Shown: piece by piece, positions 1 through 14,200 of the stretch
Position numbering within the stretch: the first letter of the stretch is position 1
Layout of the letters: each line of letters opens with the position of its first letter
Assembly: GCA_946811185.2 (NCBI GenBank)
Contig: OX328106.1
Location: forward strand, 32,176,426-32,240,425
DNA length: 64,000 nt
Direction: 5' to 3'
DNA from: Hippopus hippopus
Taxonomy: Eukaryota > Mollusca > Bivalvia > Cardiida > Cardiidae
Program-made: the position numbers and the translations under genes
Notes under the pieces: model-generated
Database searches by the model: none
Seen by the model: the letters and a program-made list of their open reading frames with translations, nothing else
Told to the model about the DNA's origin: nothing

Positions 1-1340
1 AACCTAGTTTTTCATCCAATGTGACCCATTTTCCATTTCGTTTCATCGATCATCAAGTAAAACATTGTTTATTTGCATAAGTATTGGACAGAAAATGTTG
101 ATTCTTGAGCTACACAAGCTATTTTAAAGATTTGATCCAGTGACCTAGTTTTTGACCCAATATAACCCATTTTCAGACTCAAACAAGATATCATCAAGAC
201 AAACATTCTGACTAAGTTTCATGTGTATTGCACTGGAAATGTGGCCTCTAGAGCATACACACGCTTTTTCTAAGATTTGACCTAGTGACCTAGTTTTTGA
301 CCAACATGACCCATTTTCAAACTCCTCCAAGAAATCATCAAGACAAATATTTTGACAAAGTTATATGAGTATTATACTGAAAATGTGGTTTCTAGAGAAT
401 ACACAAGGTTTTTCTAAGATTGGACCTAGTGACCTAGTTTTTGAACTGATATGACTCATTTTCATACTTATCCAAGATATCATCAAGACAAACATTCTGA
501 CCATTCTGACCAACTTTCAAAAGTTTTGGACTGAAAATGTGGCCTCTAGAGCGTACACGTTTTTCTAAGATTGGACCTAGCGACCTAGTTTTTGACCTAC
601 ATTTTCAAACTCATCAAAGATTTTGTCAAGACAAACATTCTGACCATCTTTCAAAAGTTTTGGACTGAAAATGTGGCCTTTAGAGTGTAAACAAGGTTTT
701 CCTAAGATTTGACCTAGTGACCTAGTTTTTGAATTGACATGACCCATTTTTGAACTCGTTCAAGACAGACATCATCAAGTCAAACATTCTGACCAATTTT
801 CAAGAGTTTTGGACTGAAAATGTGGCCTCTACTGCATACACATGTTTTTCTAAGATTTGACTCAGAGACCTAGTTTTTAACCTGACATGACCCATTTTCA
901 AACTCGTCCGAGATATTATCAAGACAAACATTCTGACCAATTTTCAAGGGTTTTGGACTGAAAATATGGCCTCTAGAGCGTACACAAGGTTTTTCCAAGA
1001 TTTGACCTAGGGACCTAGTTTTTGACCTGACATGACCCATTTTTGAACTCATCCGAGATATTATCAAGACAAACATTCTGACCAACTTTAAAGAGTTTTG
1101 GACTGAAAATGTGGCTTCTAGTGCGTACACAAGGTTTTCTTAGGATTTGACCTAGTGACCTAGTTATTCCCCGGACATGACCCATTTTCGAACTCATTCG
1201 AGATATTATCAAGACAAACATTCTGACCAAGTTTCATGAGTATCGGACTGAAAATGTGGCCTCTCGAGCGTACACACGACGCATGACGCATGAAGCACGA
1301 CGGGCACAGCACGATCACAAAAGCTCACCTTGAGCACTTC
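1..1340. repeat. Degenerate tandem array, about 140-bp unit, with element-like tail
   Basis: About eight to nine diverged units of roughly 138-148 bp, each carrying GACCTAGTGACCTAGTTTTT, then a TGACCCATTTTCAAACTC-like block, then ATCAAGACAAACATTCTGACC, then GACTGAAAATGTGGCCTCTAGAGCGTACAC. Unit starts fall near 139, 278, 425, 571, 709, 857, 1001 and 1150. The right end (about 1,310-1,345) carries the hairpin GAGCACTTCGTGCTC followed by AGGTGTGCTAAAAAG, nearly identical to the right end of the element at 5,660-6,626. The array is therefore probably the body of a large non-autonomous element rather than free satellite DNA. Minus-strand open frames here are repeat-derived and similar to each other. 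Confidence 0.85.
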
Positions 1341-1550
1341 GTGCTCAGGTGTGCTAAAAAGCTTAAATGTGATGCAGTCCAATTAACAACTTCAGTAAAA
1401 ACAGATACATAATAAAATATCGAAGTTTTTGCATGACGGTGCCAATGACAATGCCAGTGCTACGATAATACCTCGATGTTTTCATTAAAAACAGCCAAAC
1501 TAATAACGTTTGGCTAATCAAAGTATCTATCAGCCATGACTAATTAGATA

Positions 1551-1775
1551 CTAACCCTTCACCACAGAATCCCAAGTTTTAATGACCCTGAGAAAGACAC
1601 CTTTTCAAAACATTAAGGCAAAGGAAGAAAATGGTGGTAACCAGGATTTTCTCCTTTCCCACAATGCTTTCTACCCATTTGAGAATAAAAACTATCATTT
1701 GAAAAACATCTTAATTGTTGTCTGTAAATACCTTCGTTATCGACTGGTGTAAAATTTTGCTGTCTGGTAACCGCT
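1551..1775 (+). mobile_element. Family A hairpin MITE (copy 1)
   Basis: Family A consensus inferred from copies in this window: left end TTAACTCTTTACCACACAAT, then CCCGAGTTTTAACGACCCTG, a core palindrome of about 65 bp (ACATTGTGGGAAAAGGAG, GAAAATGCTGG, its mirror CCAGCATTTTC, and the mirror of the first block), then TTGTCGTCTGCAAATGCTTT, and right end TTTGGTAAAGAGTTAA. The plus orientation is defined by this order. The element has short inverted ends and TTAA at both borders, which suggests a piggyBac-like or similar TTAA-targeting transposase supplied in trans. This copy is diverged and is missing part of the left hairpin arm. Confidence 0.75.
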
Positions 1776-1993
1776 TCATTCAGGTATGTTAATTCTACCT
1801 CCAGACAACTTTCTTTCTGTAGCTGACCACTATTTGAAAACACCAAGGTGAATAAGAAATTGCTTTCGAAGTGCAGTTTCTCCTCCTGTCATCTTTTTTT
1901 TCCAACACATATCAAACCTTACGATTTGATGTCTATGTCAAAAAAGGTTATTTTAGTGTCATTTGCTTTAAAGTTCATTCCCGGGGATCATAA

Positions 1994-2190
1994 GTCAACC
2001 CTTTACAAAATTACCCCATCTTTTAATGACTGTTTGCAAGAGGGAAAAAGTGTTTGAAAAAATGTCAGGAAAAAAAAAAAATCTAGGCAAGCAGCCTTTT
2101 TTTTATTTCCACCTCCGTTTTTTCTAGCCTTTCATAACTGGATATTCAACTTGGACAGGCCTAAAATTTTGTTTACTGGTAAAAACTTAA
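1994..2190 (+). mobile_element. Family A MITE, decayed
   Basis: Recognisable left end CAACCCTTTACAAAATTACC and right end CCTAAAATTTTGTTTACTGG; the core hairpin has decayed into A- and T-runs. It lies just downstream of the last recognised Tudor exon on the transcript strand. Confidence 0.6.
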
Positions 2191-2214
2191 ATTGTGTACG
2201 AAAAACTTGTTTAC

Positions 2215-5200
2215 CTGGTGGTATCATTGCAGCCATAAAATCTCCAAAATATTCTGGGACCCGGACTTCTATTCCTTCTATTGGCTGAAAAACATGAGTG
2301 AAACAACTGAATTCATACTTACATGTATCTGCTCTAAAAGCATAAATAACCAAAACTTCCACAAGAAAAAATGGAACATTGCAACAGCCGGTTTCTCTGT
2401 GTGGTCGTATCAGGTGGAGTTGATGTCTAAAGAGGTTCATATCGGATGAGACTAAAGGTCGAATCACAAACCTCTTTACACAAACTACAATACCTGATTC
2501 AACCACACAGAAATGCAGACTACTGTAATTTTCTTTTAATGATATACATTTTTTTTATAACTGCAAAAAAAAAACATCACGAAATGAATTAAATAACAAA
2601 AAAAGAAATCGGATAGCTGCATATTTTTTGGATTTGAAAAAGCTACATGTGAATACATATTAACCCTTTACTTAACAATCCCTAGTTTTCACAACTCTAA
2701 GAAAGAAGCCTTTTGAAAACATTGTGGGAAAAGGAGAAAATGCTGGTGACCAGCATTTTCTCCTTTTCCCACTATGTTTTCTACCCTTCCCAACACAAAT
2801 TTCAATTTTTGAATCACATTAATTTTGTCGTCTGTAAATGCTTTCAATTTGGATCAGTCTAAAATTCTCTTGTTTGGTAAAGAGTTAAGAGTTCCTCTCA
2901 GAGTACATGTGTGATATGGATAAACAGGAATACAGGTAAACTTTAGTAAAGTTCTCGAATCCTGTGTTGATACAACCTTCCAGACTCAACACAGCAAAAT
3001 AATGGATTTAAGTCTGTTAACTGAGTTAAGTCTGTTTATTTTGCTGAGTTGAGTCTGAAATGCTGTGTCAAGTCAGGATTTGAGAACATTACTAAAGATG
3101 GTTAATGTTACTGATATGTCTCATATAACCAACCCAATTAACTCTTAACCATACAAACCTGAGTTTTAACAACCCAGAAGGAGTGGGCTTTTGAAAACAT
3201 TGTGGGAAAAGGAGAAAATGCTGGTAACCAGCATTTTCTCCTTTTCCCACAGTGTTTTCTATCCTATTAAAAACAGAAATCATCATTTGAGCTACATTTA
3301 TTTTGTCGTCTGCAAATGCTTTCAGTTTGGTTGACTCCAAAATTTTGTCGTTTGGTAAAGAGTTAAAGTCAGGAAATGAGTTCAGTTGACTTGAGCAATA
3401 CAAGAAATTTAAGTATGTTCATAAAACAGGGCCCAAAATCTATTTGTTGTTCAAAGGAGATGTTTACAATAGATATGTTGACATATCAATGGTAACCCAG
3501 CACTGTATCAGTTTGGCTGGCTTTGGGCCTGTTGAGCCAATTATAAAGTAAATAATATGCTATACATACCATTGCAACATCCTCATCTAACAGTGAATGA
3601 GAAACAGATCGTCCATTGTCACTTTCACTGAAATCACAGAGAGTTTTACACTTAACATTCAATCCCAGCTTCTCATGACCCTGAGAAAGAAAACTTAGAA
3701 AACATAGTGGAAAAGGGAGAAAACAATAGTGACCAACTTTTCTTTCCCCACAATGTTTTCTACCCTTCCAAAAACAAATTTCAAGTTTTCAATCTCATTT
3801 ATCACCTGCAGTTGCCTTCAATTTTGACAAGTCTGATATTTTGAAAAAGGCAATCTAAATGGGGCTCAGCTGATGAAATACATCTTTAAACTCTTTCCCA
3901 AGCCATAATTTTTTTGTCCCATTTGAAAGCATTTGCAGACAACAGGTTAAATGTAGTTTAAATGATGGTGATTGTCTGTGAAAATACAGTAAACATTTGT
4001 GAGATTAGCAGAAAATGCTGGTAGCATCATTTTCTCCTTTTCCCACGAGCTTAAATAAGGTTATGTCCTCCAGATAGTTTTAACTCGGGATTGTGTTGTA
4101 AAGTATTACAGGGAGGGAAGTTCGATGGAAATGAAGAAAACTGTTTTTTTCTTCATTTCAAACAAAGTTTTAACAAAAGCCTTCTTTCTTAGGTTAAGAA
4201 AAATCTGGTCATTTTTGTAAAGGATTAACTCCTTACCACACAATCCCAAGTTTTAATGACACTGACAGAGCAGGCTTTTAAAAACATTGTGGGAAAAGGA
4301 GAAAATGCTGGTAACCAGCATTTTCTCCTTTTCCCACAATATTTTCTATCCTTCAAGAGAGGATATCACATTCTTAGTCACATTTTATCTGTAGTATGCA
4401 GATGTTTTTGATCTGGACCAGTCAAAAATTTTGTTGTTTAAACCTACATGTATTTATTTTACATTGATTGAGAAGCAAGTTCTAACAACTTATGCTAATC
4501 TCTCTCGATTCTGCTTCCTGGGAACTGCACCAGTACTCGCACCAAATGTGTGGGCCAATGAAGAATCCCAAAGTTGACATCCGCTCCCGGGTATCGAACT
4601 CGCGACCTTATGGTTATGAGGCTGACACTCTACCTCACAACCACGGACACCACTAAAGGGTTAGGCACCCAAAAAGAATAAATGTATTTATTTGACATCT
4701 CAGAGCTCAGATGTATCCATCAACAACATTTTTTTTGTTGTCTCCAACTTGTGAACACAATTTGTTTTCAATAGCTATTAATATTAAACATTTGACAGGC
4801 TTCATGAACAGCTGACTTTTCCTCTATAGTGATACTGAGTACTGTGGATGTGGAACAGTCCAGGTAGATAAGTCGTTAGAGCACTAGCCCTGTAAGTGAG
4901 TGGATTCAGGTTCTAATCCTGTAACAGCCACACTTTTCTTCCAAGGATTTACTTTAATAGTGTCAGAAGTGGATACAAGAACCAAAAAAGTCTCTTGAAT
5001 CCATAGAGTGGGGTAGCTCCCAAAAGTTGGTAAGGGCAAGTGTAGAATAATCAGTAGCGTAGATGTCGAGCAGTACAAATAGCTCTGTGGCTACAACATT
5101 CACCCTGTAAGCTAGAGGTCTGAGGTTGGAGTCTCGTACTGGCTACACTTTTTCCCCATGAGATTTATGCTACCATAGTCATGATTTTACTACTGTTTTT

Positions 5201-8200
5201 GCTCATCCCCTTCAGACTCAGAAGCCTCAATTCTACTGTATATTGCAGCAGCACTCTGGGAAAAGCAGTTTAATGCTTTGATTGGTTGAATGGTGTTTTA
5301 CCCCGCTTTCAACATTATTTCAGTTATATCATGGCAACAGCTCACATATTCATGTATTTCCTGGGTTTTACAAGTACTAGGCTAGGACTCTGAGGTGTCT
5401 TGCCCAAGGACACTCCCACGAAAAACCCAGTGGATCCAGTGCAGCTCGAACCCAGTGTCTCCAGGTAACGAGTCCCACACTTTACCACTGAGCCACGCAG
5501 GACCCCCAGTTTAATGCACCTACATCACAGACTATGCGATGCATTATACCAAGCAAGTCATCAAATAATTATAAATAAATGGATCCATAAATCCAATTTT
5601 GTCTAACAACCAACAGTATCATCAAGTAGCATAATCCTTGGACATGCAGAAAAATTATAACAAGAGGACCATGATGGTCCTATATCGCTCACCTGAGTAG
5701 GCCCTGATCTATCGATGTGGGGCTGAAAATGCAACAATTTGAAATTTGATCAGTCTTGAATTTTGTCATTATTACCATGGATACGAGTTACAGACTAATC
5801 CAAATGGAAAGTTGTAGCAATAGCTGATCATATCATCAAAAGGGCAACATAAATCTAATTTGAGTAAAAAAGGGTACAAAACATTGATTGTAATTGATTA
5901 CGTTACCAGCATTTACAACTTTTTCTTTTACCCTATTTCCACACTATGGCCGAAATTTGAAGTATTTTGGTAAAGGGCCACTAGATGATTCTACATGCCA
6001 AATATGAAAGCTCTAGCCCTTACGGTTTGGGACAAGGAGATTTTTAAAGATTTCCTTCTTTATCTCTATGTGAAATCCGAGAATCCACAACATAGGGCCA
6101 AATTCGACACTAGGGCCATAATTTGAAGTATTTTGGTAAAGGGCCACTAGATGATGCTACATGCCAAATATGAAAGCTCTAGCCCTTACGGTTTGGGACA
6201 AGGAGATTTTTAAAGATTTCCTTCTTTATCTCTATGTGAAATCCAAGAACCCACAGCATAGGGCCAATTTCCACACTAGGGCCATAATTTGAAGTATTTT
6301 GGTAAAGGGCCACTAGATGATGCTACATGCCAAATATGAAAGCTCTAGCCCTTACAGTTTGGGACAAGAAGATTTTTAAAGTTTTTTCTTTCGGTTGCCA
6401 TGGCAACCAGAGTTCTTCATGGAATTCAAATATTTGAAGTATTCTGAAAGTGAATCACCTAAGGATCATTTCTGTGAAGTTTCATTGAAATCTGATTGGC
6501 GGTTTAGGAGGAGAAGATTTTTTTGTAATTGTGAACGAACGGACGGACGGACGGACAGACGGACGACAGACATTGACCGATCACAATAGCTCACCTTGAG
6601 CACTTCGTGCTCAGGTGAGCTAAAAAGCAGAAAGTTTCCACTTTTGCAAATGCACTAAACCCCCTTTTCACAGAGCATAGCTCAATTATTTTGTTTCAAA
6701 ACAGGGTAAGTGTTGTATTGTCATATCCAAATCTATTATCCTACTTTCTAATACAGAACAATAGATAAACCCTTGGGCGGCTAAGTGGGAATCAATGTCC
6801 TTTTATGGATAGTGTAGATCAAGATCTGCACATTCTGTGTGGTCTGTTCTAGGATCTAAACTATTAACTCCTTACCACACAATCCTGAGTTTTAATGACA
6901 CTGGGAGATTAGACTTTTAGAAAACATTGTGGGAAAAGGAGAAAATGTGGGTAACCAGCATTTTCTCCTTTTTCCACCATGTTTTCTAACCTTTCAGGAA
7001 CACATTCAATCATTTGAGCAACATTTTGTATTTCGTTTGCTAATGCTTTCAATTCGGACCAGTATAAAATTTGGTTGTGTGGTAATGAGGTAAGGAGATG
7101 TCTATCTAAAAAAAAAAAAGTTTAAGTAGCAACATTCAGGTTTTTACTATGGACTTGAAAGTTTCATTTAACTTATTTAGCAGGTTAACCCTTTACCACA
7201 CGAGAAAATTTTAGACAGGTCCAAATTGAAAGCATTTGCAGACGACAAAATAAATGTGACTGAAAAATTAAAATTTGTTTTGGGAAGGGTAGAAAACATT
7301 GTGGGAAAAGGAGAAAATGCTGGTTACCAGCATTTTCTCCTTTTCCCACAATGTTTTCAAAAGGCCTCTTTCTCAGGGTTGTTAAAACTCGGGATTGTGT
7401 GGTAAAGAGTTAAGAATAAAAAGTAAGCCATACCTTGGGTATAACGAGACCTCACAAAATCCAGGTTCCCCATAGAGAACTAGAGTGTTGAACATTTTAC
7501 CTTCTGTGAGTCTCTGGAAGGTCTTGGTGGCACGGCTTGTCCAGTTTTTGCTTATCTATAAATGGTAGAATTAAACACAGTTATACACTACAATTCCGTT
7601 CACCTGTTTTCAAATCGTATTGACTCTTTACCAAAATACAAGATTTCAGACTAGTCCAAAATGAGAGCATTTGCTGACAGAGTAAATATGACATAAAACC
7701 TGAAATTTGCCCTTGGAAGGGTAGAAAACATAGTGTGGAAAGAAAAAAGTGCTGGTTATTTTCTCCTTTTCCTACAATGTTTTCAAAGACCTTTTTCCTT
7801 AAGGCCCTTAAATTTTGGATTGTATTGTAAAGAGTTAAGTGCTAACCTGTTACCACACAATACCAAGTTTTAACGACTTGAGAAAGACACCTTTTGAAAA
7901 CAATGTGGGAAAAGGAGAAAATGCTGGTAACCAGCATTTCCTCCTTTTCCAACAATGTTTTCTACCCTTCCCAAAACAAATTTCAGTTTTTCAGTCACAG
8001 TTATTTTGTTGTCTGCAAGTGCTTTCAATTTCGACATGAATAAAAATTTGTCGAGTGGGGTAAAGTTAACTTTACCCCACTCGACAACTTTTTATTTATG
8101 TCGAAATTGAAAGCACTTACTTTACCGTAAAGAGTAAATTCAATTAATTCAATTGCAAAGACAAAATATTTAGCATGTCTGTCATGGATTCTATAAATAA

Positions 8201-11200
8201 TAAAGCTTGTTGTATAACAAATATAATTATGAATAACAATGCTTGTTTTGTGAGGTATATGAATTACAATGCTTGTTTTGTGACAAGTACATGAGTTACA
8301 ACGCTTGTCTTATAACCAATATTTGAATTACAATGCTTATTTCAAAACCAACAACTACAATACTTGTTATATAAACAGTACACAAATTACAATCCTTGTT
8401 TTATAACCAATATATGAATTACAGTGCTTGTCAGCATAAAAGGTCCAGCAGCAACCAAATGTAAATAATGCCAGTGGTAAAATGCATTTAATATTAAATC
8501 ATACAATTTAAATGTATGAAAATTATTGTGAAGATGGCAATCTATTTTTGTATGGTCGGTGCAGTTAGTCACTGGCAGAAAAATGAATTTTAAATCCAGG
8601 TCAAAATTTGCCAGGTTGCTCTATCTTTTGTTGACTTTTCCCATGATTTTGAAATTCACTTTTTATGGTGGCATATTTCTGCCGCAAGATACGAGATAGC
8701 TATCATGATAATTTTAGAAAACTATCGTGATAAAACAAAGTTTCCTGGAAATTTTATCTAAATAATAAAAATTTTCACGATAAAAAAATCGCAATAATTC
8801 TACCTGTTATCATGATTTTTTTTGCTTTCATGCCCATAACTGACATTCACAATATCTATAATTAGATATGGTTTCGGAACATCTTCATCTACAACCTTAT
8901 GAATTCGCCTTTCCCCTGAATCGTTTTAAAGTGTTCGTAGGAGGCATTTCGAGTCGTCTTTGTGATTTTACAGACTTCTGTTCATTTCGAGTCTTGTCAA
9001 AATTTACCAATTAAGCTACAATTATTAATTATTCGAACTTTTACTTACTGCAATCTTGTGAAGTCAAAAACTACCGAGTTCATCCAAATGATAAATTTTC
9101 TATTTATAGATATCGAGAAACAGGTAGAACTATCAAGATAATTTTATCTTGCATGTCAGCTTCATGCACGATTGAGAAATTTTGCGTTAAAATATTAAGT
9201 TTATCGTGATATTTTTTTAGGAAACTTTTCACTATCTCGATAAAATTTCCAGGAAACTTTAATTTATCGCGATAGTTTTGTAAAATTATCATGATAGCTA
9301 TCTCGTATCTTATGGCAGAAATATGCCACCATAACTTTTCACATTATTATCACCATCACCTAAACTATGCCTCCAGGTTATGAGACCTCTGCTTATCACT
9401 GAACCATAAAGGACCTCTAGATCTTATGGTAGTAGAAGGTTAATTTCACCAATAATCAGCAACTCGCCCCAAAATGGTATAGCATAAATATTGCACTTAC
9501 AGGTACAATTCCAGCTAAGCTACATCTGACAGCTTGAGGTGGCCATTTCTTGAAGTTTGGTGGGAAATTTGCACAAATGCTGTCAACTGTTTTGAGTTCA
9601 GTCTGCCCATAATCCACAAAGAATACATCAACTGAGTTTGTACTGAAACAATTAAGATATATCATCCATTACTGTTTGCCAAACAACAAAAGGTTTTTTC
9701 TAGTCCATGTGGAAAGCATTTGCAGACGACAAATGTGGCTCAAAAGTGGGGTTTGTCCTTGAAATGGTAGTAAACATTCAGGGAAAAGGAGAAAATGCTG
9801 GTTACCAGCATTTTCTACTTTTCCTAGTATTTAATAAACTTATTTATCATTTTCTGTTCAGTGAATTACTTGGATTTCACAGTGAATAACACCACTAGCG
9901 ATGATAAATATGATATCATCTCTAGTGACCATATAGTTTTTTAATGTTTGCCAGAGCTACTTTTTTCCTATATTGCTCATATTGTACCATTCTTGATAAT
10001 TATTAGAATAAAAAAGGGTGAATTAGGAATATCTGTCACTCAAATGGGGTTTGATGGGATTAAAAAACTCGTCTTTCAGACTCGCTTTTTTAACTGCATC
10101 ACATCCAATTCTAGTGACAGGTTTTAATATCACACACAACCAGTTGATTATCCTCTATTTCTTTAGGGTCAAAAGAATTAAATAGCTACATTTTTGCGAC
10201 AGAAAATAGCACTTAATTCTGAAATCTTACTGACTCTTAGAAACCCACTAGCAGCTGACAATGCAGGAGTCATAATTGCATGATAATCCAGGCAAATTTA
10301 ATTCATACCATTTAACTCTTTACCAAACACAAAAATTTTGGACTGGTCCAAACTGAAAGCATATGCAGACGACAAATCAAAATTTACTGTAAATCTTATT
10401 TTTTTTTTTTTCCTAAGGTTAGAAAATATTGTGGGAAAAGGAGAAAATGCCGCTTACCAGCATTTTTTTCCTTTTCCAACAATGTTTTCAAAAGGCTTCT
10501 TTTTAAGGGTCTTTAAAAATCGGGATTGTGTGGTAATGGGTTAAAAGTAAGGATATTACTGCAAGTCTGACAATGTGTTACAGCATGGCCTGTAAAAGTT
10601 CCAGTTCCTGGCAGAAAATGAATTGCAAAACTGGAATTAAAGTTGCCAACTCAAAAACAAACCATATTATCAGAGTCACTTGTAATTTGTCATCTAAAAA
10701 TGCTTTCAATACCGTCAAGTTTAATAAGTAAACGGACTTGTGCAAAGACAGTGTTTTGTCAAGGGTTATTCAGGGCAGGAACAATTCTCCCAAAAACTTG
10801 CAAAATTAAGGGACTCTCTTTAAGGGAGCCATTCCGATTTTTGCAATCTCATCAAACTGAAAAACTAATTTGTTACTGAATTCTGTTAGCAAATAGCTGG
10901 CAAATCATCAGTCAAGAAGAAAGACAAAAGTAAGAAAATAATATTTTTTGGTAATGGCCTCTTGAGGTATCTTTGGATTTCATGCCAGAGTTTCACAATG
11001 ACATATGGGAATGTCACACAATTAATAACACATGTTGATTATGCGACTTTGTATCATGATGATGGGCATGCAATGTTTCAGAGCAAGTCAGTGACTCCGT
11101 GCAGAATTCTTTGTTGGTAGCCCCCACCCAGGCGTGTATAAATACTAAGCCAACACTACTAAATGCTTAAATTGTAGTATGTTGTAAGAATACACAATGG

Positions 11201-14200
11201 GTATCAATGCTGTAAACAAACTGAAGGCTTGATATTAGAATACTTGGACTTGAATTTCAGTGTGCTTATCAGCTGCTACCTTTTTTATTTTGAGGAACAG
11301 CAGCTAATTAAATTCTGGCATTCAATACCACAGCCTAGAAGCAACACTGCATAGGTAATACTAATCTACCTGGCCATCCTGGTGACTTGACCTCTTCTAA
11401 ACTGTGTCCCATCATGAATCCCAGTGTCAACTAGAACCACTTGTCCATAGTCCAGCTTTTCATTCTCTCCAACGGGTGTCCAATTACTCTTACAGAACTG
11501 TTGTATTCCTCTTTGAAGTTGTTCGAACTGTTGCATCAGCTCACCTGAAATGCCATCATAGATGTACAGCTGCCACATTTGTTAAACAACATGAATGGCC
11601 CTCAAGGGGGTTTAACCCATTACCAGACAACAAAATTTTAGTCTGGTCCAAATTCAAAGCCATTGCAGGAAAAAAAAAGATTTAGCTGAAATAGTGAAAT
11701 TTGAGTCATAAAGGGTAGAAAAGATTGTGGGAAAAGGACAAAATGCTGGTTACCTTTCTCACAGGCGTTAAAAGTCATGATTGTGTGGTAACGGGTTAAT
11801 ACATCTTTGTAATGCATTGTGAAAAGAGATTTGTTCCATAAAACTGATCCATTTTGCCTAAAAATTAGCTGAATCATGAGGTAGAACCACCCGTAGACTT
11901 GCAAAAAATTCATTGATAGCACAAAGTTTCAATGGAGGTTAGCCTGTATCAACTGCTTAGGCTGACCTAGGTTGATACGTTTTTCATATCGATGTATTAA
12001 ACCTCCATTTCATAGAGAATGACTCACATGTTTATTGGATTTCCACTGTGTGGTATAGGGTTAAATCATTTGTTTTTGTCTTTGGATGAATAATAAAGCA
12101 GTGCTCGCGCTGCCAATCGACATTATCGACAATTGTCAATTAATTAATTCAGCTGTCGATTAATTTTTCCAATTGTCGATAAAAATTGTCGATTAATTTA
12201 CTCCCAAAAAAGTCGGTTAAAATTCCCTTTACTTGCCTTGATCACGAGCTAATTTGCACCGGAAATGTGTGGTAATCGCTTGTTTCACACCTCGGCGGAC
12301 GCGACCTTAGGTAATCGACAGGTCACAGTTGGCTTGTATATTCCACAACGCATGTCATGTTACCGGTTGTTATTCTAATCCGTTAATTGGAAAACAGTTG
12401 GCGATTACTGTTTATTTCACCAGAAACGGCGATGGCGACTAATGGAAACCAATTAGGTATCATAAATATTCATTTACGTTGCTAACGTAAACCGGCGCTG
12501 TTTAAATGTCGGCGAACAAAAAGAAAACAATAATTCATAGTTGAATTTAATTGACAAGTTGACATTATTCTAATAAATCTCGTTCTTGTACCCCCAAAAT
12601 CTTGTCATTCTTCACTTACACGTCAATACGGGTCGTCCTAAATGAAAACTATCGCCAATAAAAAAAGATAACAAACTAAGGAAAATTGAACTGCATTTAT
12701 AGTATTGGATTTAGCAGTGGTTACCAGTGAATAGCATTATGAAAATTCAAATGAAATTTAAAGGCTTAGGTTGATAACCTTCGTCCACTTCACTGTTTAG
12801 GTACTATCGAGTGAATGACTTTATTTAAGACATCTTACCCTCCTCATTGACCTTATTTGAAAATAATTAAGGTCAACAGATAATAAAGGGAGGTAATTCG
12901 TCATGTAATAGAAAATTTTCTCCTTTGCTTGTGCTCATCATTTATTACAATACAAAGAAAATTGTTGTTTGGTAAAGAAGTAACCAGAAACTTGGACTTA
13001 ATTGTCTGTATGCTTTTAAGCAAATAATGTGGGAAAAGGAGCACTATCCTTAGGAAATGTAGAACAAATTTTCCTTTTCCTACAATATGTTCTACTATGT
13101 ACGATTAAAATAAAATTTTGTGTTTTGGTAAAGGAGTAACCATTCATCAAAAGAAACTAGGACCTTAAAGCCTTTATGCTTTTATGTAAATATTGTGGGA
13201 AAAGGGGCACTATCCCAGGAAATGGTATAGAGCGAATTCTCCTTTCCCACAATATTTTCTACAAGGTAAGATTAAATATATATGACAATTTTTTTCTTTT
13301 GTTTATTATTGTAGTGGAAATGACTATGTGAATGAAAGTTTGAAACTATGAGTAAAAAATAAAGTTAATGCTACATGTGCATGTCTTTTCTTTTAAACCA
13401 AACTTCTCGCGCTTAATTTGTCTATTATTTTTTTCAAGAAAAAGTTGTTGGCCATTATTTTACTTGGCCCAGAGCTAGCACTGATAAAGGTCACGTTCAT
13501 TAAAGGGTATTTTAATTTTAGGCTTTTTTCTTTGTATGAATGCCTTTACCTTCTACTTCAACACCTGGGCCCAGTTTTACTAAGATAGTTACGAACGAAA
13601 TTTGTGTAAGTTTTACATAACCAAAGTATGGTGGCATATTTCTGCCAAGAGATACGAGATAACTATCATGATTATTTTAGAAAACTATTGCGATAAATCA
13701 AAGTTTCCTGGAAATTTTAACCAGTTTCCTGTAAATTTTATCTAGATAAAATGAAAAGATAAAATTTCCAGGAAACTTTGATTTATCGCAATAGTTTTCT
13801 AAAATAACCATGATAGTTTTCTCGCATCTCGTGGCAGAAATATGCCACCACACTATAGTTACGTAAACTTGTGCAAATTTTGTTCGTAACTACCTTAGTA
13901 AAATGGGGCCCTGGTCCACTGCTATCACTGTAAGACAAGAAGACCTAATCCCCACCCTACCCCAGCCTAAGTTATTCAATATTTTCATTTCATAAAATCT
14001 CCAAAGGTTTTATATCAGTATTACACACAGATCTTAACTTCCACCTATTGGTTCATACAGATATTAATGTAAATTTACTGCTTAAATTTACTTTCAAAGC
14101 TGAAAAGTCTTAAGTGCCTCCTCTCAAACAATGTCAAATTGACGTTTTTTTGTGTCAAGAGTTTTCGTGTTTATTATTATTAATGATATGGCATGAATTT

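Noticed and set aside
870..1230. Overlapping minus-strand open frames with similar proteins
   Set aside because: They are translations of the 140-bp tandem unit and change with unit phase; not genes.
1776..1846. Possible further Tudor exon (GQLQKESCLEVELTYLNEA)
   Set aside because: The frame runs into a family A MITE, and the available acceptors do not match the phase-1 end of the exon at 2,215-2,284 without an early stop.
2660..7413. CRISPR-like spacing of repeats
   Set aside because: The repeats are 230-bp transposons in both orientations in a eukaryotic intron; no short direct repeats with unique spacers.
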